NCBI RefSeq assembly: GCF_900114735.1
Contig: NZ_FOUA01000008.1
Location: 1-64,000, forward strand
Reading direction: 5' to 3'
DNA: 64,000 nucleotides
DNA from: Halopseudomonas bauzanensis
GTDB taxonomy: Bacteria > Pseudomonadota > Gammaproteobacteria > Pseudomonadales > Pseudomonadaceae
Made by a program: the position numbers and the translations under genes
In this document: one piece after another, positions 47,540 through 57,131 of the stretch
Numbering within the stretch: position 1 is the first letter of the stretch
How the letters are laid out: every line of letters begins with the position of its first letter
Notes under the pieces: generated by a model
What the model was told of the DNA's origin: nothing
Seen by the model: only the letters and a program-made list of their open reading frames with translations
Database searches by the model: none

Positions 47540-47910
47540 GGGCGTTCGGCGCTCAGGGTGATGGATACGGACTCGGCAAACCGTAGGGCGTGGGGTTTAT
47601 CCACTTCAACCTCGGCATAGCGCACCTGCGCATGCTGCATGATGATATCCAGCAGCTCCTGGGTCAGCCGTTCCAGCAGGGCAAAGCGGTTGTTTTCCAC
47701 GTGACTGATCAGCGCCTTGGTGATGGTGCGGTAGTTCAGGGCGTGATCGATCTCGTTTTCGGCCACCGCGCTGTCGGCCGGATAGAGGATGCGGGCATTG
47801 ATCAGTACATCCTGCCGGTTGTTGATTTCCTCTTCCTTGATACCGATGAAGGTCCGCAGGCGCAGGTTCTTGATCCGGATGCGCGCCATGCCGGGCTCCA
47901 GACGCTCCAT
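47536..47910 (-). CDS. folX: Dihydroneopterin triphosphate 2'-epimerase
   Basis: A 124-residue enzyme with the tunnelling T-fold shared with FolB. Residues [16 protein letters not shown] and the catalytic-region [10 protein letters not shown], plus [15 protein letters not shown], match FolX. It epimerises dihydroneopterin triphosphate in the tetrahydromonapterin pathway. It lies 1 base after the folE stop and is coupled with HopJ downstream. FolX rather than FolB is favoured by the neighbours folE and folM. Confidence 0.92.
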   Translation of the reverse strand: MERLEPGMARIRIKNLRLRTFIGIKEEEINNRQDVLINARILYPADSAVAENEIDHALNYRTITKALISHVENNRFALLERLTQELLDIIMQHAQVRYAEVEVDKPHALRFAESVSITLSAERP

Positions 47911-47911
47911 A

Positions 47912-48475
47912 TCAGTTGCTCCGACCGATCAGTTGCAGGAATTCCTGGCGGGTATTGACCGACTCGCGGAAGCTGCCGAGCATGACCGAGGTGAGCATGG
48001 AGGAATTCTGTTTTTCGACGCCGCGCATCATCATGCACATATGGCGCGCTTCGATGACCACCGCTACGCCTTTGGCATCGGTCACCGATTGCACGGCCTC
48101 GGCCACCTGGCGGGTGAGGCTTTCCTGAATCTGCAGGCGGCGGGCGAACATGTCGACGATGCGCGCGACCTTGGACAGCCCCACCACCTTGCCGTTGGGC
48201 ATGTAGGCGACGTGGGCCTTGCCGATGAAGGGCAGCATGTGGTGTTCGCACAGGGAATACAGTTCGATGTTCTTGACGATAACCATCTCGTCGCTGGAGG
48301 ACTCGAACAGGGCGCCATTGACGATCTCTTCCAGTGACTGGTCGTAGCCGCGGCAGAGAAACTGCATGGCCTTGGCCGCCCGCAGCGGGGTGCCCTTGAG
48401 GCCTTCGCGTTCGGGATCTTCGCCCAGGTTGCTGAGGATGTCGTGATAGTTGCTGGTCAGTTTTTCAAGGCTCAT
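47912..48475 (-). CDS. folE: GTP cyclohydrolase I
   Basis: A 187-residue GTP cyclohydrolase I that makes dihydroneopterin triphosphate. The zinc ligands are in [10 protein letters not shown], with the other Cys near the C-terminal segment [12 protein letters not shown]. In this cluster the product feeds FolX and FolM to yield tetrahydromonapterin, the cofactor for phenylalanine hydroxylase in pseudomonads. Its neighbour folM ends 18 bases upstream. Confidence 0.95.
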   Translation of the reverse strand: MSLEKLTSNYHDILSNLGEDPEREGLKGTPLRAAKAMQFLCRGYDQSLEEIVNGALFESSSDEMVIVKNIELYSLCEHHMLPFIGKAHVAYMPNGKVVGLSKVARIVDMFARRLQIQESLTRQVAEAVQSVTDAKGVAVVIEARHMCMMMRGVEKQNSSMLTSVMLGSFRESVNTRQEFLQLIGRSN

Positions 48476-48493
48476 CGGAATTCTCTTGTGGAT

Positions 48494-49195
48494 TCACTTC
48501 AGGCTTCTGCCGCCATTCAGGTCGAGGCAGGTACCGGTTACGTAGGGATTGTCCAGCAGATAGCGGACGGCCTGGTAGACCACCTCCGGGCCGGGCTCGA
48601 TGCCCAGCGCAGACTTGGCCAGCGCCTTCTCGCGGTACTCTTCGGCGTCACCCTCATTGAACATGATCAACGCCGGAGCGATGGTATTGACCTTGATCCG
48701 TGGCGCGAAGCGGGCGGCAAAGGAACGGCTGAGGCTTTCCAGACCGGCCTTGGTGGCGCTGTAAGCGATGTGGTTGGCACTGCCGCGTTGGGCCACATGA
48801 TCACTGATATGGATGATGTCGCCCGTGACCTCGGGATCGAATAGCTCGGCGCAGGCCAGATTCAGCAGGTAAGGCGCCTGCATATGTACCATGAACATCT
48901 GCTGGAATGCCTCGGCGGCGTGATCGTCATTTTGCCATTCCGACGCATTGTGGATCAGGGCACGCAGGCGGATATTTCGTCGGGTCAGGGTATCGATCAA
49001 CTGCCGGATGCCGACCTCGGTGGAAAAGTCGGCCAACAGCACCTCGATATTCTCCAACGGCTCATCCTGCCACTGCGGGCGTGGCCGGCGGCAGGTGATG
49101 ATCACCCGGAAACCCTCAGCCGCAAGACGCTGGGCACAATGCAGGCCTACGCGCTGAGCTGCTCCGGTAATCAGAATGGTCTGCTGATCGTTCAT
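48494..49195 (-). CDS. folM: Dihydromonapterin reductase (SDR family)
   Basis: A 233-residue short-chain reductase with ITGAAQRVGLH at the N-terminus, the catalytic YSATKAGLE (Tyr and Lys) and the C-terminal NGGRSL. It reduces dihydromonapterin, the product route of FolE and FolX. ATG 49195 (MNDQQTIL) fits the Rossmann start; the open frame begins upstream at 49330 without homology. It is divergent from the flavodoxin gene. Confidence 0.9.
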   Translation of the reverse strand: MNDQQTILITGAAQRVGLHCAQRLAAEGFRVIITCRRPRPQWQDEPLENIEVLLADFSTEVGIRQLIDTLTRRNIRLRALIHNASEWQNDDHAAEAFQQMFMVHMQAPYLLNLACAELFDPEVTGDIIHISDHVAQRGSANHIAYSATKAGLESLSRSFAARFAPRIKVNTIAPALIMFNEGDAEEYREKALAKSALGIEPGPEVVYQAVRYLLDNPYVTGTCLDLNGGRSLK

Positions 49196-49317
49196 GGTGC
49201 CGGGGGTCTGGTGGTCGATCGAATGCCGCATCTTAGCATGTTCGCCCCGCCGGGTCCGGCAGCTGGATGCCGATTCGGGCATACTATGCGCCCGGTTATT
49301 CTTCCAAGGGGGCGAAG

Positions 49318-49773
49318 ATGCGTTTGGCAATACTCAGTGGTTCAGTGTTCGGCACGGCCGATTTTCTCGCGGATGAGGCAGCCGAGCGTTGCGCGGCGGC
49401 AGGGTTGCAGGTCAGTCGTATCAAGCCGGCCTCGGTCGATGCGCTGCTCGATGCTGGTGCGGATGCCATTCTGGTGTGCTGTTCGACCACTGGCATGGGT
49501 GAGTTGCCGGAAACCATCATGCCGTTCTACAGCGAAATGCAGACACGCTTTCCTTTGCTCACCGATATTCCCTTCGGCGTCATTGGCCTGGGTGATTCCT
49601 CCTATGGCGATACCTATTGCCAGGGCGGTGAACTGATGCGTGAGCTGCTGCTGGAGTTGCAGGCGCGGGAGGCGTTGCCCATGCTGCAGCTCGATGCCAG
49701 CGAGACGGTCACGCCGGAAGTAGACGCCGAGCCGTGGCTGGATGAGCTGATCGGTGTGTTGAAAGGCGCCTGA
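49318..49773 (+). CDS. mioC: Flavodoxin-like protein (MioC type)
   Basis: A 151-residue flavodoxin with the FMN phosphate loop SGSVFGTADFLA, the loop CCSTTGMGELP and GLGDSSYGDTYCQGG, all close to MioC. MioC-type flavodoxins support biotin synthase and other iron-sulfur enzymes. The ATG at 49318 follows a purine-rich AAGGGGGCGAAG site. It ends 7 bases before the end of the Crp-like gene on the other strand. Confidence 0.85.
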   Translation: MRLAILSGSVFGTADFLADEAAERCAAAGLQVSRIKPASVDALLDAGADAILVCCSTTGMGELPETIMPFYSEMQTRFPLLTDIPFGVIGLGDSSYGDTYCQGGELMRELLLELQAREALPMLQLDASETVTPEVDAEPWLDELIGVLKGA

Positions 49774-49779
49774 CCTGCT

Positions 49780-50529
49780 TCAAACCAGATTGTCGGTACC
49801 ATTGGCCAGGCGGGTCAGTGCCTCTTCATCGAGAATGGTGATCTGGCTGTAATGGATGCGAATCCAGCCCGCTTGTTCGAGCCTCTTCAATAGTTTATTG
49901 ATGCTCTGGCGCGAGCTATTGAGCATCAGTCCAAGTACTTCCTGGGACAGCTGGATCGACAGCCGCTCGTTCTCTTGCGCCACGTCGCCATAATACTGCG
50001 CATGCATCAGCAGCCGCTTGGCCAGGCGGGCGGGCAGTGGCAGCAAGGCGCTGTCTTCCATCATGTTGAAGGATTGGCGCAGCCGCCGGCACAACAGCCG
50101 CATGAAGTGCGGATACAGCTCGGGGCGGCGTTCGAGCAGTTGTTGAAAACCCGTGCGGGGGATCAGCAGGAGTTCGGTGACGCCCATGGCGTGGGCATCG
50201 TGGGTGCGCGGCAATCCATCGAACAGGGAAATCTCACCGAACCAGTTCCCGGGGCTCAGCACCGTCAGCAGGGCTTCGCGTCCATCGGCGCCGGTATTGC
50301 TGATGCGCATGGCGCCGGTGCTGATGCCATACAAGCCATCCGGCAGGTCACCGCGGGCGTGCAGCCGCTGGCCATCCTCCAGCCGGCGCAGCCGGGCCAT
50401 CGATACCATCTCGCTGATGCATTCCGCCGGCAGGTCGCGGAACCAGCGGTTGCGCTGCAACAGCGCCGCATGCCGGTCGCCATCGCCCGGTGACACTGTA
50501 AGCTGGTTGACAGTGCTATCTGCTGTCAC
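49780..50529 (-). CDS. Crp/Fnr-family transcription regulator
   Basis: A 249-residue regulator. Residues about 28-145 are a cyclic-nucleotide-binding-type domain with GNWFGEISLFDGLPRTHDA. The C-terminal winged helix (about 175-240) includes LSQEVLGLMLNSSRQSINKLLKRLEQ. There is no Fnr-type Cys cluster, so the signal is neither oxygen through a [4Fe-4S] cluster nor clearly cAMP. It is divergent from the class II aldolase gene, 107 bases away, and may control it. Confidence 0.9.
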   Translation of the reverse strand: MTADSTVNQLTVSPGDGDRHAALLQRNRWFRDLPAECISEMVSMARLRRLEDGQRLHARGDLPDGLYGISTGAMRISNTGADGREALLTVLSPGNWFGEISLFDGLPRTHDAHAMGVTELLLIPRTGFQQLLERRPELYPHFMRLLCRRLRQSFNMMEDSALLPLPARLAKRLLMHAQYYGDVAQENERLSIQLSQEVLGLMLNSSRQSINKLLKRLEQAGWIRIHYSQITILDEEALTRLANGTDNLV

Positions 50530-50636
50530 GTTCTAGACTCTCCTGAAGATGCCTGGCCGATGGATATGCGCAGTATGCCGCAATTGGCTGAAAAGTCCTG
50601 CCCCGGCAAATCCCAACATACAAGAGGATCATCCCT

Positions 50637-51410
50637 ATGAATGCAATGCAGCCCCTGCCCGCAACCGATATCCAGGCTCTGGTAAGCGCCGAGGAATGGC
50701 AAACCCGTGTGAATCTGGCCGCCTGCTACCGCCTGATCGCCATGCATGGCTGGGATGATGTGGTCTTCACCCACGTGTCGGCCAAGATTCCCGGTACCGA
50801 GCATTTCCTGATCAACCCCTACGGGCTGATGTTCGAGGAAATGACCGCCTCCAACCTGGTCAAGATCGACCTGCAGGGCAACAAGCTCATGGACTCGCCC
50901 TATGAAATCAATCCGGCGGGTTTCACCATCCACAGCGCGGTACATGAAGTACGCCATGACGCCGGCTGTGTGCTGCACACCCATACTCCGGCTGGGGTCG
51001 GTGTGTCCTGCCAGAAGGATGGCATTCTGCCGATCTCCCAGCAGGCGCTGTTCGTGTTGTGCAGCCTGGCCTACCACGATTATGAAGGCGTGGCGCTGAA
51101 TGAAGAGGAAAAGGTGCGGCTGCAAGCGCATCTGGGCAATGCCAACAACCTGGTGTTGCGCAACCACGGCTTGCTGACCTGCGGCAAGACGATATCCGAT
51201 GCCTTCCTGACCATGTATACCCTGCAGCGCTGCTGCGAGATTCAGGTGGCTGCGCAGGCCGGTGGCAGCGAACTGCTGACCATCCCGCAGGCCATTCTGG
51301 GTGGGGCCAAGGAAAGCATGCGCAAAGTGACCCGTGGCGCCGGCAGCGGCATTGCCTGGCCGGCCTTGCTGCGCAAGCTGCAGCGGGTCAACCCGGGCTT
51401 CGATGTCTGA
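50637..51410 (+). CDS. Class II aldolase/adducin-family protein
   Basis: A 257-residue zinc-dependent aldolase-fold protein. The metal ligands are in LHTHTPAG and NHGLLTCG; FTHVSAKIPG is the usual N-terminal block. The substrate is unknown: the bacterial family includes fuculose-phosphate aldolases and decarboxylases. Its stop overlaps the ATG of the next gene, an alpha/beta hydrolase, so the pair probably acts in one catabolic step. Confidence 0.9.
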   Translation: MNAMQPLPATDIQALVSAEEWQTRVNLAACYRLIAMHGWDDVVFTHVSAKIPGTEHFLINPYGLMFEEMTASNLVKIDLQGNKLMDSPYEINPAGFTIHSAVHEVRHDAGCVLHTHTPAGVGVSCQKDGILPISQQALFVLCSLAYHDYEGVALNEEEKVRLQAHLGNANNLVLRNHGLLTCGKTISDAFLTMYTLQRCCEIQVAAQAGGSELLTIPQAILGGAKESMRKVTRGAGSGIAWPALLRKLQRVNPGFDV

Positions 51411-52287
51411 TATGGACCGGCTCGCGGGTATCGCGCTGGCGGATTGGCGGGCCCAGGCGCGGGAGTTCGAGTTCCGTGGTCATCAACTGCGGTATTGGGA
51501 GGCCGGGCAGGGCGAACCGCTGCTTCTGATCCACGGTTTCCCCTCGGGTTCCTGGGATTGGCATTACCTGTGGCAGCCACTCGCTGAGCGCTACCGGGTG
51601 ATTGCCTGCGATATGCTGGGTTTCGGCTTTTCCGCCAAGCCGCGTGGGCATGCCTACAGTTTGTTGGAACAGGCTGATATCCAGCAGCACCTGCTGCAGA
51701 TCCTGGGCGGGTCGCACTATCACATCCTGGCCCATGACTACGGCGACAGCGTGGCCCAGGAGCTGCTGGCCCGGGATCTGGAGGGTGAGCGGCAAATGGG
51801 CAGCCTGTGCTTTCTCAATGGTGGGCTGTTTCCAGAAACCCACCGGCCGGTGCTGCTGCAGAAATTGCTGATGAGCCCCATTGGCTTTCTGATCGGTCGG
51901 CGGTTCAGTCGGGAGCGGCTGGCGGCGAATTTCGGCAAGGTGTTCGGTGCCGATACCCAGCCGGACGAGCAGGAGCTCGATGCTTTCTGGGCCATGATCG
52001 AAGCCAATAATGGCCCGGCGGTGATGCACCGGCTGATTGGCTATATGGCTGAACGGCGGGTGCACCGCGAGCGCTGGGTCGGTGCCATGCAGCGCACCTC
52101 AGTGCCGCTGCGGGTGATCGACGGCGCGGCTGATCCAATCTCCGGTGCCCATATGGTGGCGCGGTACCGGGAGTTGATCCCGCAGCCCGACACCATGCTG
52201 CTGGAGGGTATCGGGCATTACCCGCAGGTCGAGGCGCCGGAGCAGGTATTGGCCGGCTACCTGGCTTTCCGCGACAGGCTGAACTGA
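51403..52287 (+). CDS. Alpha/beta hydrolase
   Basis: A 294-residue hydrolase with the oxyanion block LLIHGFPSGSWDWHY. The expected nucleophile elbow reads AHDYGDSVA, putting Asp where many hydrolases have Ser, as in haloalkane dehalogenase or epoxide hydrolase-like enzymes. The acid and His are near GAADPISG and GIGHYPQ. ATG 51403 overlaps the aldolase stop (51408-51410); ATG 51412 is an alternative. The substrate is unknown. Confidence 0.88.
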   Translation: MSDMDRLAGIALADWRAQAREFEFRGHQLRYWEAGQGEPLLLIHGFPSGSWDWHYLWQPLAERYRVIACDMLGFGFSAKPRGHAYSLLEQADIQQHLLQILGGSHYHILAHDYGDSVAQELLARDLEGERQMGSLCFLNGGLFPETHRPVLLQKLLMSPIGFLIGRRFSRERLAANFGKVFGADTQPDEQELDAFWAMIEANNGPAVMHRLIGYMAERRVHRERWVGAMQRTSVPLRVIDGAADPISGAHMVARYRELIPQPDTMLLEGIGHYPQVEAPEQVLAGYLAFRDRLN

Positions 52288-52289
52288 GT

Positions 52290-52308
52290 CGGGCAGCGCC
52301 GCTGCCCG
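52290..52308. terminator. Hairpin between convergent hydrolase and yaaA genes
   Basis: An 8-bp stem, CGGGCAGC with GCTGCCCG, and a 3-base loop. It sits in the 25-base gap between two convergent genes. No U-run is seen. Confidence 0.5.
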
Positions 52309-52312
52309 CGCC

Positions 52313-53089
52313 TCATTGCTGTTCGTCGCGCAGGAACACCAGCTTGTCGGGGCTGGAGCTGGCCTTGTCGAAGTAGTAACCCTCGAGATTGAAATCCTTC
52401 AGGCCTTCCGGATCGCTGAGGCGCTCCTTGATGACATAGCGCGCCATCAGGCCGCGGGCTTTCTTGGCGTAGAAGCTGATGATCTTGTATTGGCCGTTCT
52501 TCTGATCCTTGAACACGGTCTCGATCAGCCGACCCTTGAATGCCTTGGGTTTGACCGCGCCGAAGTATTCCTGGGAGGCGAGATTGAGCAGCACATCATC
52601 GCCTTGTTCCTGCAGGTCCTGATTCAACCAGTCGGTGATGTGATTGCCCCAGAAGGCATACAGATCCTTGCCGCGTGGGTTGACCAACTTGGTGCCCATT
52701 TCCAGCCGGTAGGGCTGCATCAGGTCCAGCGGCCGCAAAATGCCGTACAGGCCGGACAGCATGCGCAGATGCTGTTGGGCGAAGTCGAAGTCGGCTTCGC
52801 TGAAATCCTCAGCCTGCATGCCGGTGTAGACGTCGCCTTTGAATGCCAGCAGCGCCTGCTTGCTGTTCTCGGTCGTGAAATCATCACTGTAGCTGCCGAA
52901 GCGGGCGACATTCAGCGCGGCCAGCTTGTCGGACAAGGACATCAGCTTGGCGATGTCCTGGGGGGACTTGTCCCGGAGCACGTCGATCAGCTCCCGGCTG
53001 TGCTCCAGATAGCGTGGCAGGGAATGGCGCTCGGTGGCCGGGGCTGTCTCGTAATCCAGGGTCTTGGCAGGGGAAATCACCATCAGCAT
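52313..53089 (-). CDS. yaaA: Peroxide-stress protein YaaA
   Basis: A 258-residue YaaA (DUF328) protein: [13 protein letters not shown] at the start and [24 protein letters not shown] split across the middle (about residues 115-140). YaaA limits free iron and oxidative DNA damage under peroxide stress and binds DNA. ATG 53089 is the family start; 11 extra codons upstream are open but not conserved. Confidence 0.94.
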   Translation of the reverse strand: MLMVISPAKTLDYETAPATERHSLPRYLEHSRELIDVLRDKSPQDIAKLMSLSDKLAALNVARFGSYSDDFTTENSKQALLAFKGDVYTGMQAEDFSEADFDFAQQHLRMLSGLYGILRPLDLMQPYRLEMGTKLVNPRGKDLYAFWGNHITDWLNQDLQEQGDDVLLNLASQEYFGAVKPKAFKGRLIETVFKDQKNGQYKIISFYAKKARGLMARYVIKERLSDPEGLKDFNLEGYYFDKASSSPDKLVFLRDEQQ

Positions 53090-53212
53090 GGCTAGGGCTC
53101 CTTGAAATGCAATGCCCGTCATTATGCCGCAAGCGAGACGCGAAGGCTGCTTATGGTGCCGATAAAGCCAGTCAATGGAACGGGCCGGGCAGGGGTGCCC
53201 GACCCGATTGGG

Positions 53213-54595
53213 TCACAGGTGGGTTTCGGCGTATTCCGCCAGCACGGAGCGTGGTACGCCCTGCAGGTGGATATGCACGCCATGGGGGAAGTCTTTGAAG
53301 CACTCGGTCAGATAGGTCAGCCCCGAGCTGGTGGCGTTCAGATAGGGCGTATCGATCTGTGCCAGGTTGCCCAGACAGACCACCTTGGAGCCGGCACCGG
53401 CGCGGGTAATGATGGTCTTGATCTGGTGCGGGGTGAGGTTCTGGCTCTCGTCGATCAGGATAAAGCTCTGCTGGAAGCTGCGCCCGCGGATGTAGTTCAG
53501 CGACTTGAACTGCAAGGGTACCCGGTCGAGGATGTATTCCACGCTGCCATGGGTGCACTCATCATCCATATGCAGAGCTTCGAGGTTGTCGGTGATTGCC
53601 CCCAGCCAAGGCTCCATCTTCTCCTTCTCGGTGCCCGGCAGAAAACCGATATCCTCGTCCAGCCCCTGGGTGCTGCGGGTGGCAATGATGCGCCGGTAGG
53701 TCTTGCTGACCATGGTCTGCTCGATGGCCGCGGCCAGCGCCAGGATAGTCTTGCCCGAGCCGGCAGCGCCGGTGAGGTTGACCAGATGAATATCCGGGTC
53801 CAGCAGCGCGTGCATGGCCAGTGCCTGGAACAGATCACGTGGCCGCAGCCCCCAGGCTTCCTGATGCATCAGCGGCTCGCGGTGCATGTCCAGCAATCGC
53901 AGATCCCGCCCATCGACTGCCTTGACCTGACCGACGAAGCCCTGCTCATCGATGATGAAATCATTGATATGCAGGGCCGGCAGGTTGTCGGTGAGTTGAA
54001 CATCATGCAATGTCTGGCCGGTAAGCTGGCTAGTTTCCACTTTGCTGGCGCGATCCCAGAACGAGCCCTCGATCTGGTGGTAACCGCGGGCCAGCAGGCT
54101 GATGTCATCCAGCAGTTGGTCGGTATGGTAGTCCTCAGCGTCGATACCGCAGGCTCGGGCCTTGAGGCGCATGTTGATGTCTTTCGATACCAACGCAATG
54201 CGGTTGTCCGGATGGCGTATCTGCAATTGGCAAAGCTGGTTGATGATCTTGTTGTCGTTGAGATCGTTGGGCAGGCAGTGAGCGGGGAGAGGTGCCTTGT
54301 CCATCAGGATGGCGAGAGTGCCGTTGGGTTTCAGTTTGCCGCGTTGGATGGGAACGCCTGATTCGACCAGTTCGGGTGGTGCATCGGCCAGGGTCTGGTC
54401 GATCAGTCGGATTGCCTGGCGGCAGTCCGCTGCGGTGCTGGTCTTGCCGGATTTGAGCTTATCGAGTTCTTCAAGGACGGTCATCGGGATGATGACGTGG
54501 TGTTCTTCGAAATTGAGCAGTGCGTTGGGGTCGTGGATGAGAACGTTGGTATCAAGTACGTAGAAGGTGTGTCGGGTCGCTCCGCACGCTTCCAT
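53213..54595 (-). CDS. PhoH-family ATPase with N-terminal PIN nuclease domain (PhoH2 type)
   Basis: A 460-residue protein. Residues 10-150 are a PIN RNase domain with the acidic site at DTNVLIHDP and ALVSKDINMRLKA. Residues about 235-455 are the PhoH ATPase, with Walker A GAAGSGKT and Walker B FILIDESQN. PIN-PhoH fusions unwind and cut RNA, and occur with toxin-antitoxin-like roles in other bacteria; here it stands alone. It starts with GAGGTAAT upstream of ATG 54595. Confidence 0.92.
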   Translation of the reverse strand: MEACGATRHTFYVLDTNVLIHDPNALLNFEEHHVIIPMTVLEELDKLKSGKTSTAADCRQAIRLIDQTLADAPPELVESGVPIQRGKLKPNGTLAILMDKAPLPAHCLPNDLNDNKIINQLCQLQIRHPDNRIALVSKDINMRLKARACGIDAEDYHTDQLLDDISLLARGYHQIEGSFWDRASKVETSQLTGQTLHDVQLTDNLPALHINDFIIDEQGFVGQVKAVDGRDLRLLDMHREPLMHQEAWGLRPRDLFQALAMHALLDPDIHLVNLTGAAGSGKTILALAAAIEQTMVSKTYRRIIATRSTQGLDEDIGFLPGTEKEKMEPWLGAITDNLEALHMDDECTHGSVEYILDRVPLQFKSLNYIRGRSFQQSFILIDESQNLTPHQIKTIITRAGAGSKVVCLGNLAQIDTPYLNATSSGLTYLTECFKDFPHGVHIHLQGVPRSVLAEYAETHL

Positions 54596-54835
54596 GGGCT
54601 ATTACCTCGCAATGGTCGCAGTCACGAGACTGGATCAGGCGCCGGTCCGCACCTGGCAGTCCGCAAGGCCGACTCGCATTACCTGGCGGTATCAATGGAT
54701 CACTGCCAAGCATCGGTCGGTTAATTGAGGTATAGCGCAAATCATGTGACAGCAACAAGCGTCATGGCGCAGAAAAATGACAGTTTTTGACTGGCGGGGC
54801 GGGGCGATGGCTCGCCCCGGCTCTTGCATTGCGCG

Positions 54836-56368
54836 TCAACGACGGTCCCGTCGGCCATCCCGGCGGTTGCTCGAACGCTTGCGGTTGGCTGCCGCCGCAG
54901 CGGCCTGTTCGGCTTCGTTGGCGTCGCTGGCGGCTTTCTCCTCCGCGGTGCGCTGAAGCTTGGGCACGGGCTTGAGGTAGATCTCCTCCGGTGGGATGCA
55001 ATCGAGCTTGCCGCCCAGCAACTCCTCGATCGGCGGCAGCTGGAAGGCGTCATCTTCACCGGCGAAGCTGATGGACGTGCCCTTGGCGCCGGCGCGACCG
55101 GTACGACCGATGCGGTGTACGTAGTCTTCCGGATCGTCCGGCAGGGTGTAGTTGATCACATGGCTGATGCCATCGATATGGATGCCACGGCCGGCCACAT
55201 CGGTAGCGACCAGTACCCGCAGCTTGCCCTCGCGGAAGTTCTCCAGGGTGCGTACCCGCTTGTTCTGTGGCACATCGCCGGAGAGCTGGGCGGCATTCAC
55301 GCCATCGCGGACCAGGCGCTCCTGGATGCGGCGCACTTCATCCTTGCGGTTGGCGAAGACCATGACCCGTTCCAGTTCGAGCTGGGTAACCAGGTTGAAC
55401 AGCAGCTTGTACTTGTCACTGCCGCTCACGGCATAGACCTTCTGCGTGATGTTCTCCGAAGCGGGCCGTTCCGGCTCGATTTCGACGATGGCCGAGTCGA
55501 CCGTCCATTGCTGCGCCAGGTTCATGACGTCATCGCTGAAGGTGGCGGAGAACAGCAGCGTCTGGCGGTCGCCCTTGCGCGGAGTCTGGCGGATGATCTG
55601 CCGCACCTGGGGAATGAAGCCCATATCCAGCATGCGGTCGGCTTCATCGAGTACCAGCACCTCGACCAGATCCAGGTGCACTTCACCGCGGTTGCAGAAG
55701 TCCAGCAACCGGCCGGGGGTGGCCACCAGAATGTCGCAGTACTTGCGTTCCAGCTGCTTGAGCTGCTTGTCGTAATCCATGCCGCCGACAAAGCCCATGA
55801 CATTCAGGCCGCAGTGCTTGGTCAGCCCTTCGGCGTCGCTGGCAATCTGCATGACCAATTCGCGGGTCGGGGCGATGATCAGCGCCCGGGGCTCACCCAT
55901 GAAACGCTCATCCGGTGGCGGGGTTTCCAGCAACTGGGTGATGGTGGAAATCAGGAACGCCGCAGTCTTGCCGGTACCGGTCTGGGCACGGCCAATGGCA
56001 TCGTGGCCGAGCAGGGTGTTGCCCAGCACTTCGGCCTGGATCGCGGTGCAATAACTGAAGCCCTGGTCCTGAATGGCGCGCATCAGGCTGTCAGGCAGCG
56101 GGAAGTCATGAAAGCGCGTCTTGCCCTCGGCCGGTTCGACCGCGAAATCCGCAAGCGTCCAGGGTTTGGCTGGCGGCGGGGTGGCGCGCGGTTTGCTCTG
56201 GCGGCTGCGCTTGGGGCGGGCTTCACGCTGGTCCTGCTGGGCTGCGGCAGGCGGCGTCGGCGGCTCGGGAGCCGGGCGTATCGGTGCGGCCGCCGGCTCG
56301 ATATGCGTCTCATGGTGCGGAGCCGGTGTCTTGCCCGGCTTGAACAGTTTTTTCAGTGCCTTTAGCAC
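54836..56368 (-). CDS. rhlB: DEAD-box RNA helicase RhlB
   Basis: A 510-residue helicase. A long N-terminal extension rich in Pro, Ala and basic residues (1-100) precedes the core: [38 protein letters not shown], and [10 protein letters not shown]. The C-terminal tail is basic ([16 protein letters not shown]). RhlB unwinds RNA within the degradosome or ribosome biogenesis. The Pro/basic extension is typical of the pseudomonad version. Confidence 0.92.
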   Translation of the reverse strand: MLKALKKLFKPGKTPAPHHETHIEPAAAPIRPAPEPPTPPAAAQQDQREARPKRSRQSKPRATPPPAKPWTLADFAVEPAEGKTRFHDFPLPDSLMRAIQDQGFSYCTAIQAEVLGNTLLGHDAIGRAQTGTGKTAAFLISTITQLLETPPPDERFMGEPRALIIAPTRELVMQIASDAEGLTKHCGLNVMGFVGGMDYDKQLKQLERKYCDILVATPGRLLDFCNRGEVHLDLVEVLVLDEADRMLDMGFIPQVRQIIRQTPRKGDRQTLLFSATFSDDVMNLAQQWTVDSAIVEIEPERPASENITQKVYAVSGSDKYKLLFNLVTQLELERVMVFANRKDEVRRIQERLVRDGVNAAQLSGDVPQNKRVRTLENFREGKLRVLVATDVAGRGIHIDGISHVINYTLPDDPEDYVHRIGRTGRAGAKGTSISFAGEDDAFQLPPIEELLGGKLDCIPPEEIYLKPVPKLQRTAEEKAASDANEAEQAAAAAANRKRSSNRRDGRRDRR

Positions 56369-56454
56369 AATCGTCTCTCGATGTGATATGGGATCACCGA
56401 GCAGTGTAAAGGAAGCTCTGAAAAACTACTATGCGCAGCGGTATTGCCGCCCGG

Positions 56455-57114
56455 TCAGAGTCCCAGGCGGCTGACCAGCCAGGCGCGGATATCACTGATC
56501 TCTTGCGGGCACACTTCATGGGCCATGGGATAGCTGTGCCATTGAGTGGCATATCCCGCCTGCTGCAGCAGGTCGTGGGCGCTGCGGCCCATCTCCGGTT
56601 GCAGGATGTCGTCATACAGGCCATGGGCAAAGAATGCATTCAGCTTCGGACCCTGGTGGTCGGTCAGCAGCTGTTGGAGGGTGGGGCCATAGGTCGACAG
56701 CGCCATGATGCCACCCAGCGGCAGCCCACTTTCCAGCGCGGTATGCATGATCACCGCGCCGCCCTGGGAAAAGCCGGCCAGAATGATACGCTCGGCAGCG
56801 ATGCCGGCAGTGATCTGTTCATCGATCAGCCCGCGCACCATGGCTACGGATTCGGCCAGTTGCGCCATGTTCATCACCCGCTGGGGTGTCACCGCGAGAA
56901 TGTCGAACCAGCACGGCATGGGATAGCCACCGTTGATGGTCACCGGGCGGGTCGGTGCCTGGGGAAAGATGAAGCGCACCCGGTGATCGGTCGGCAATTC
57001 CAGCGCCTTGACCACCGGCACGAAATCGTACCGATCCGCGCCCAGGCCGTGCAGCCAGATAACGCAGGCATCGGCCGGCTGGGGAGATTCGATGATCAGG
57101 GCTTGGTTGGACAT
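56455..57114 (-). CDS. Carboxylesterase/phospholipase-type alpha/beta hydrolase
   Basis: A 219-residue esterase with WLHGLGAD at the oxyanion hole, nucleophile Ser in GFSQGGAV and His in the segment YPMAHEV. It resembles the carboxylesterase EstB of pseudomonads. The substrate is a short-chain ester; the physiological target is unknown. It is cytoplasmic and has no signal peptide. Its gene lies 17 bases downstream of the EF-P-like gene. Confidence 0.9.
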   Translation of the reverse strand: MSNQALIIESPQPADACVIWLHGLGADRYDFVPVVKALELPTDHRVRFIFPQAPTRPVTINGGYPMPCWFDILAVTPQRVMNMAQLAESVAMVRGLIDEQITAGIAAERIILAGFSQGGAVIMHTALESGLPLGGIMALSTYGPTLQQLLTDHQGPKLNAFFAHGLYDDILQPEMGRSAHDLLQQAGYATQWHSYPMAHEVCPQEISDIRAWLVSRLGL

Positions 57115-57131
57115 GATGTTCCTCAGGTTTA

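Noticed and set aside
53102-56365. Long plus-strand reading frames over phoH and rhlB
   Set aside because: Both are mirrors of clearly identified minus-strand genes with complete domain motifs.
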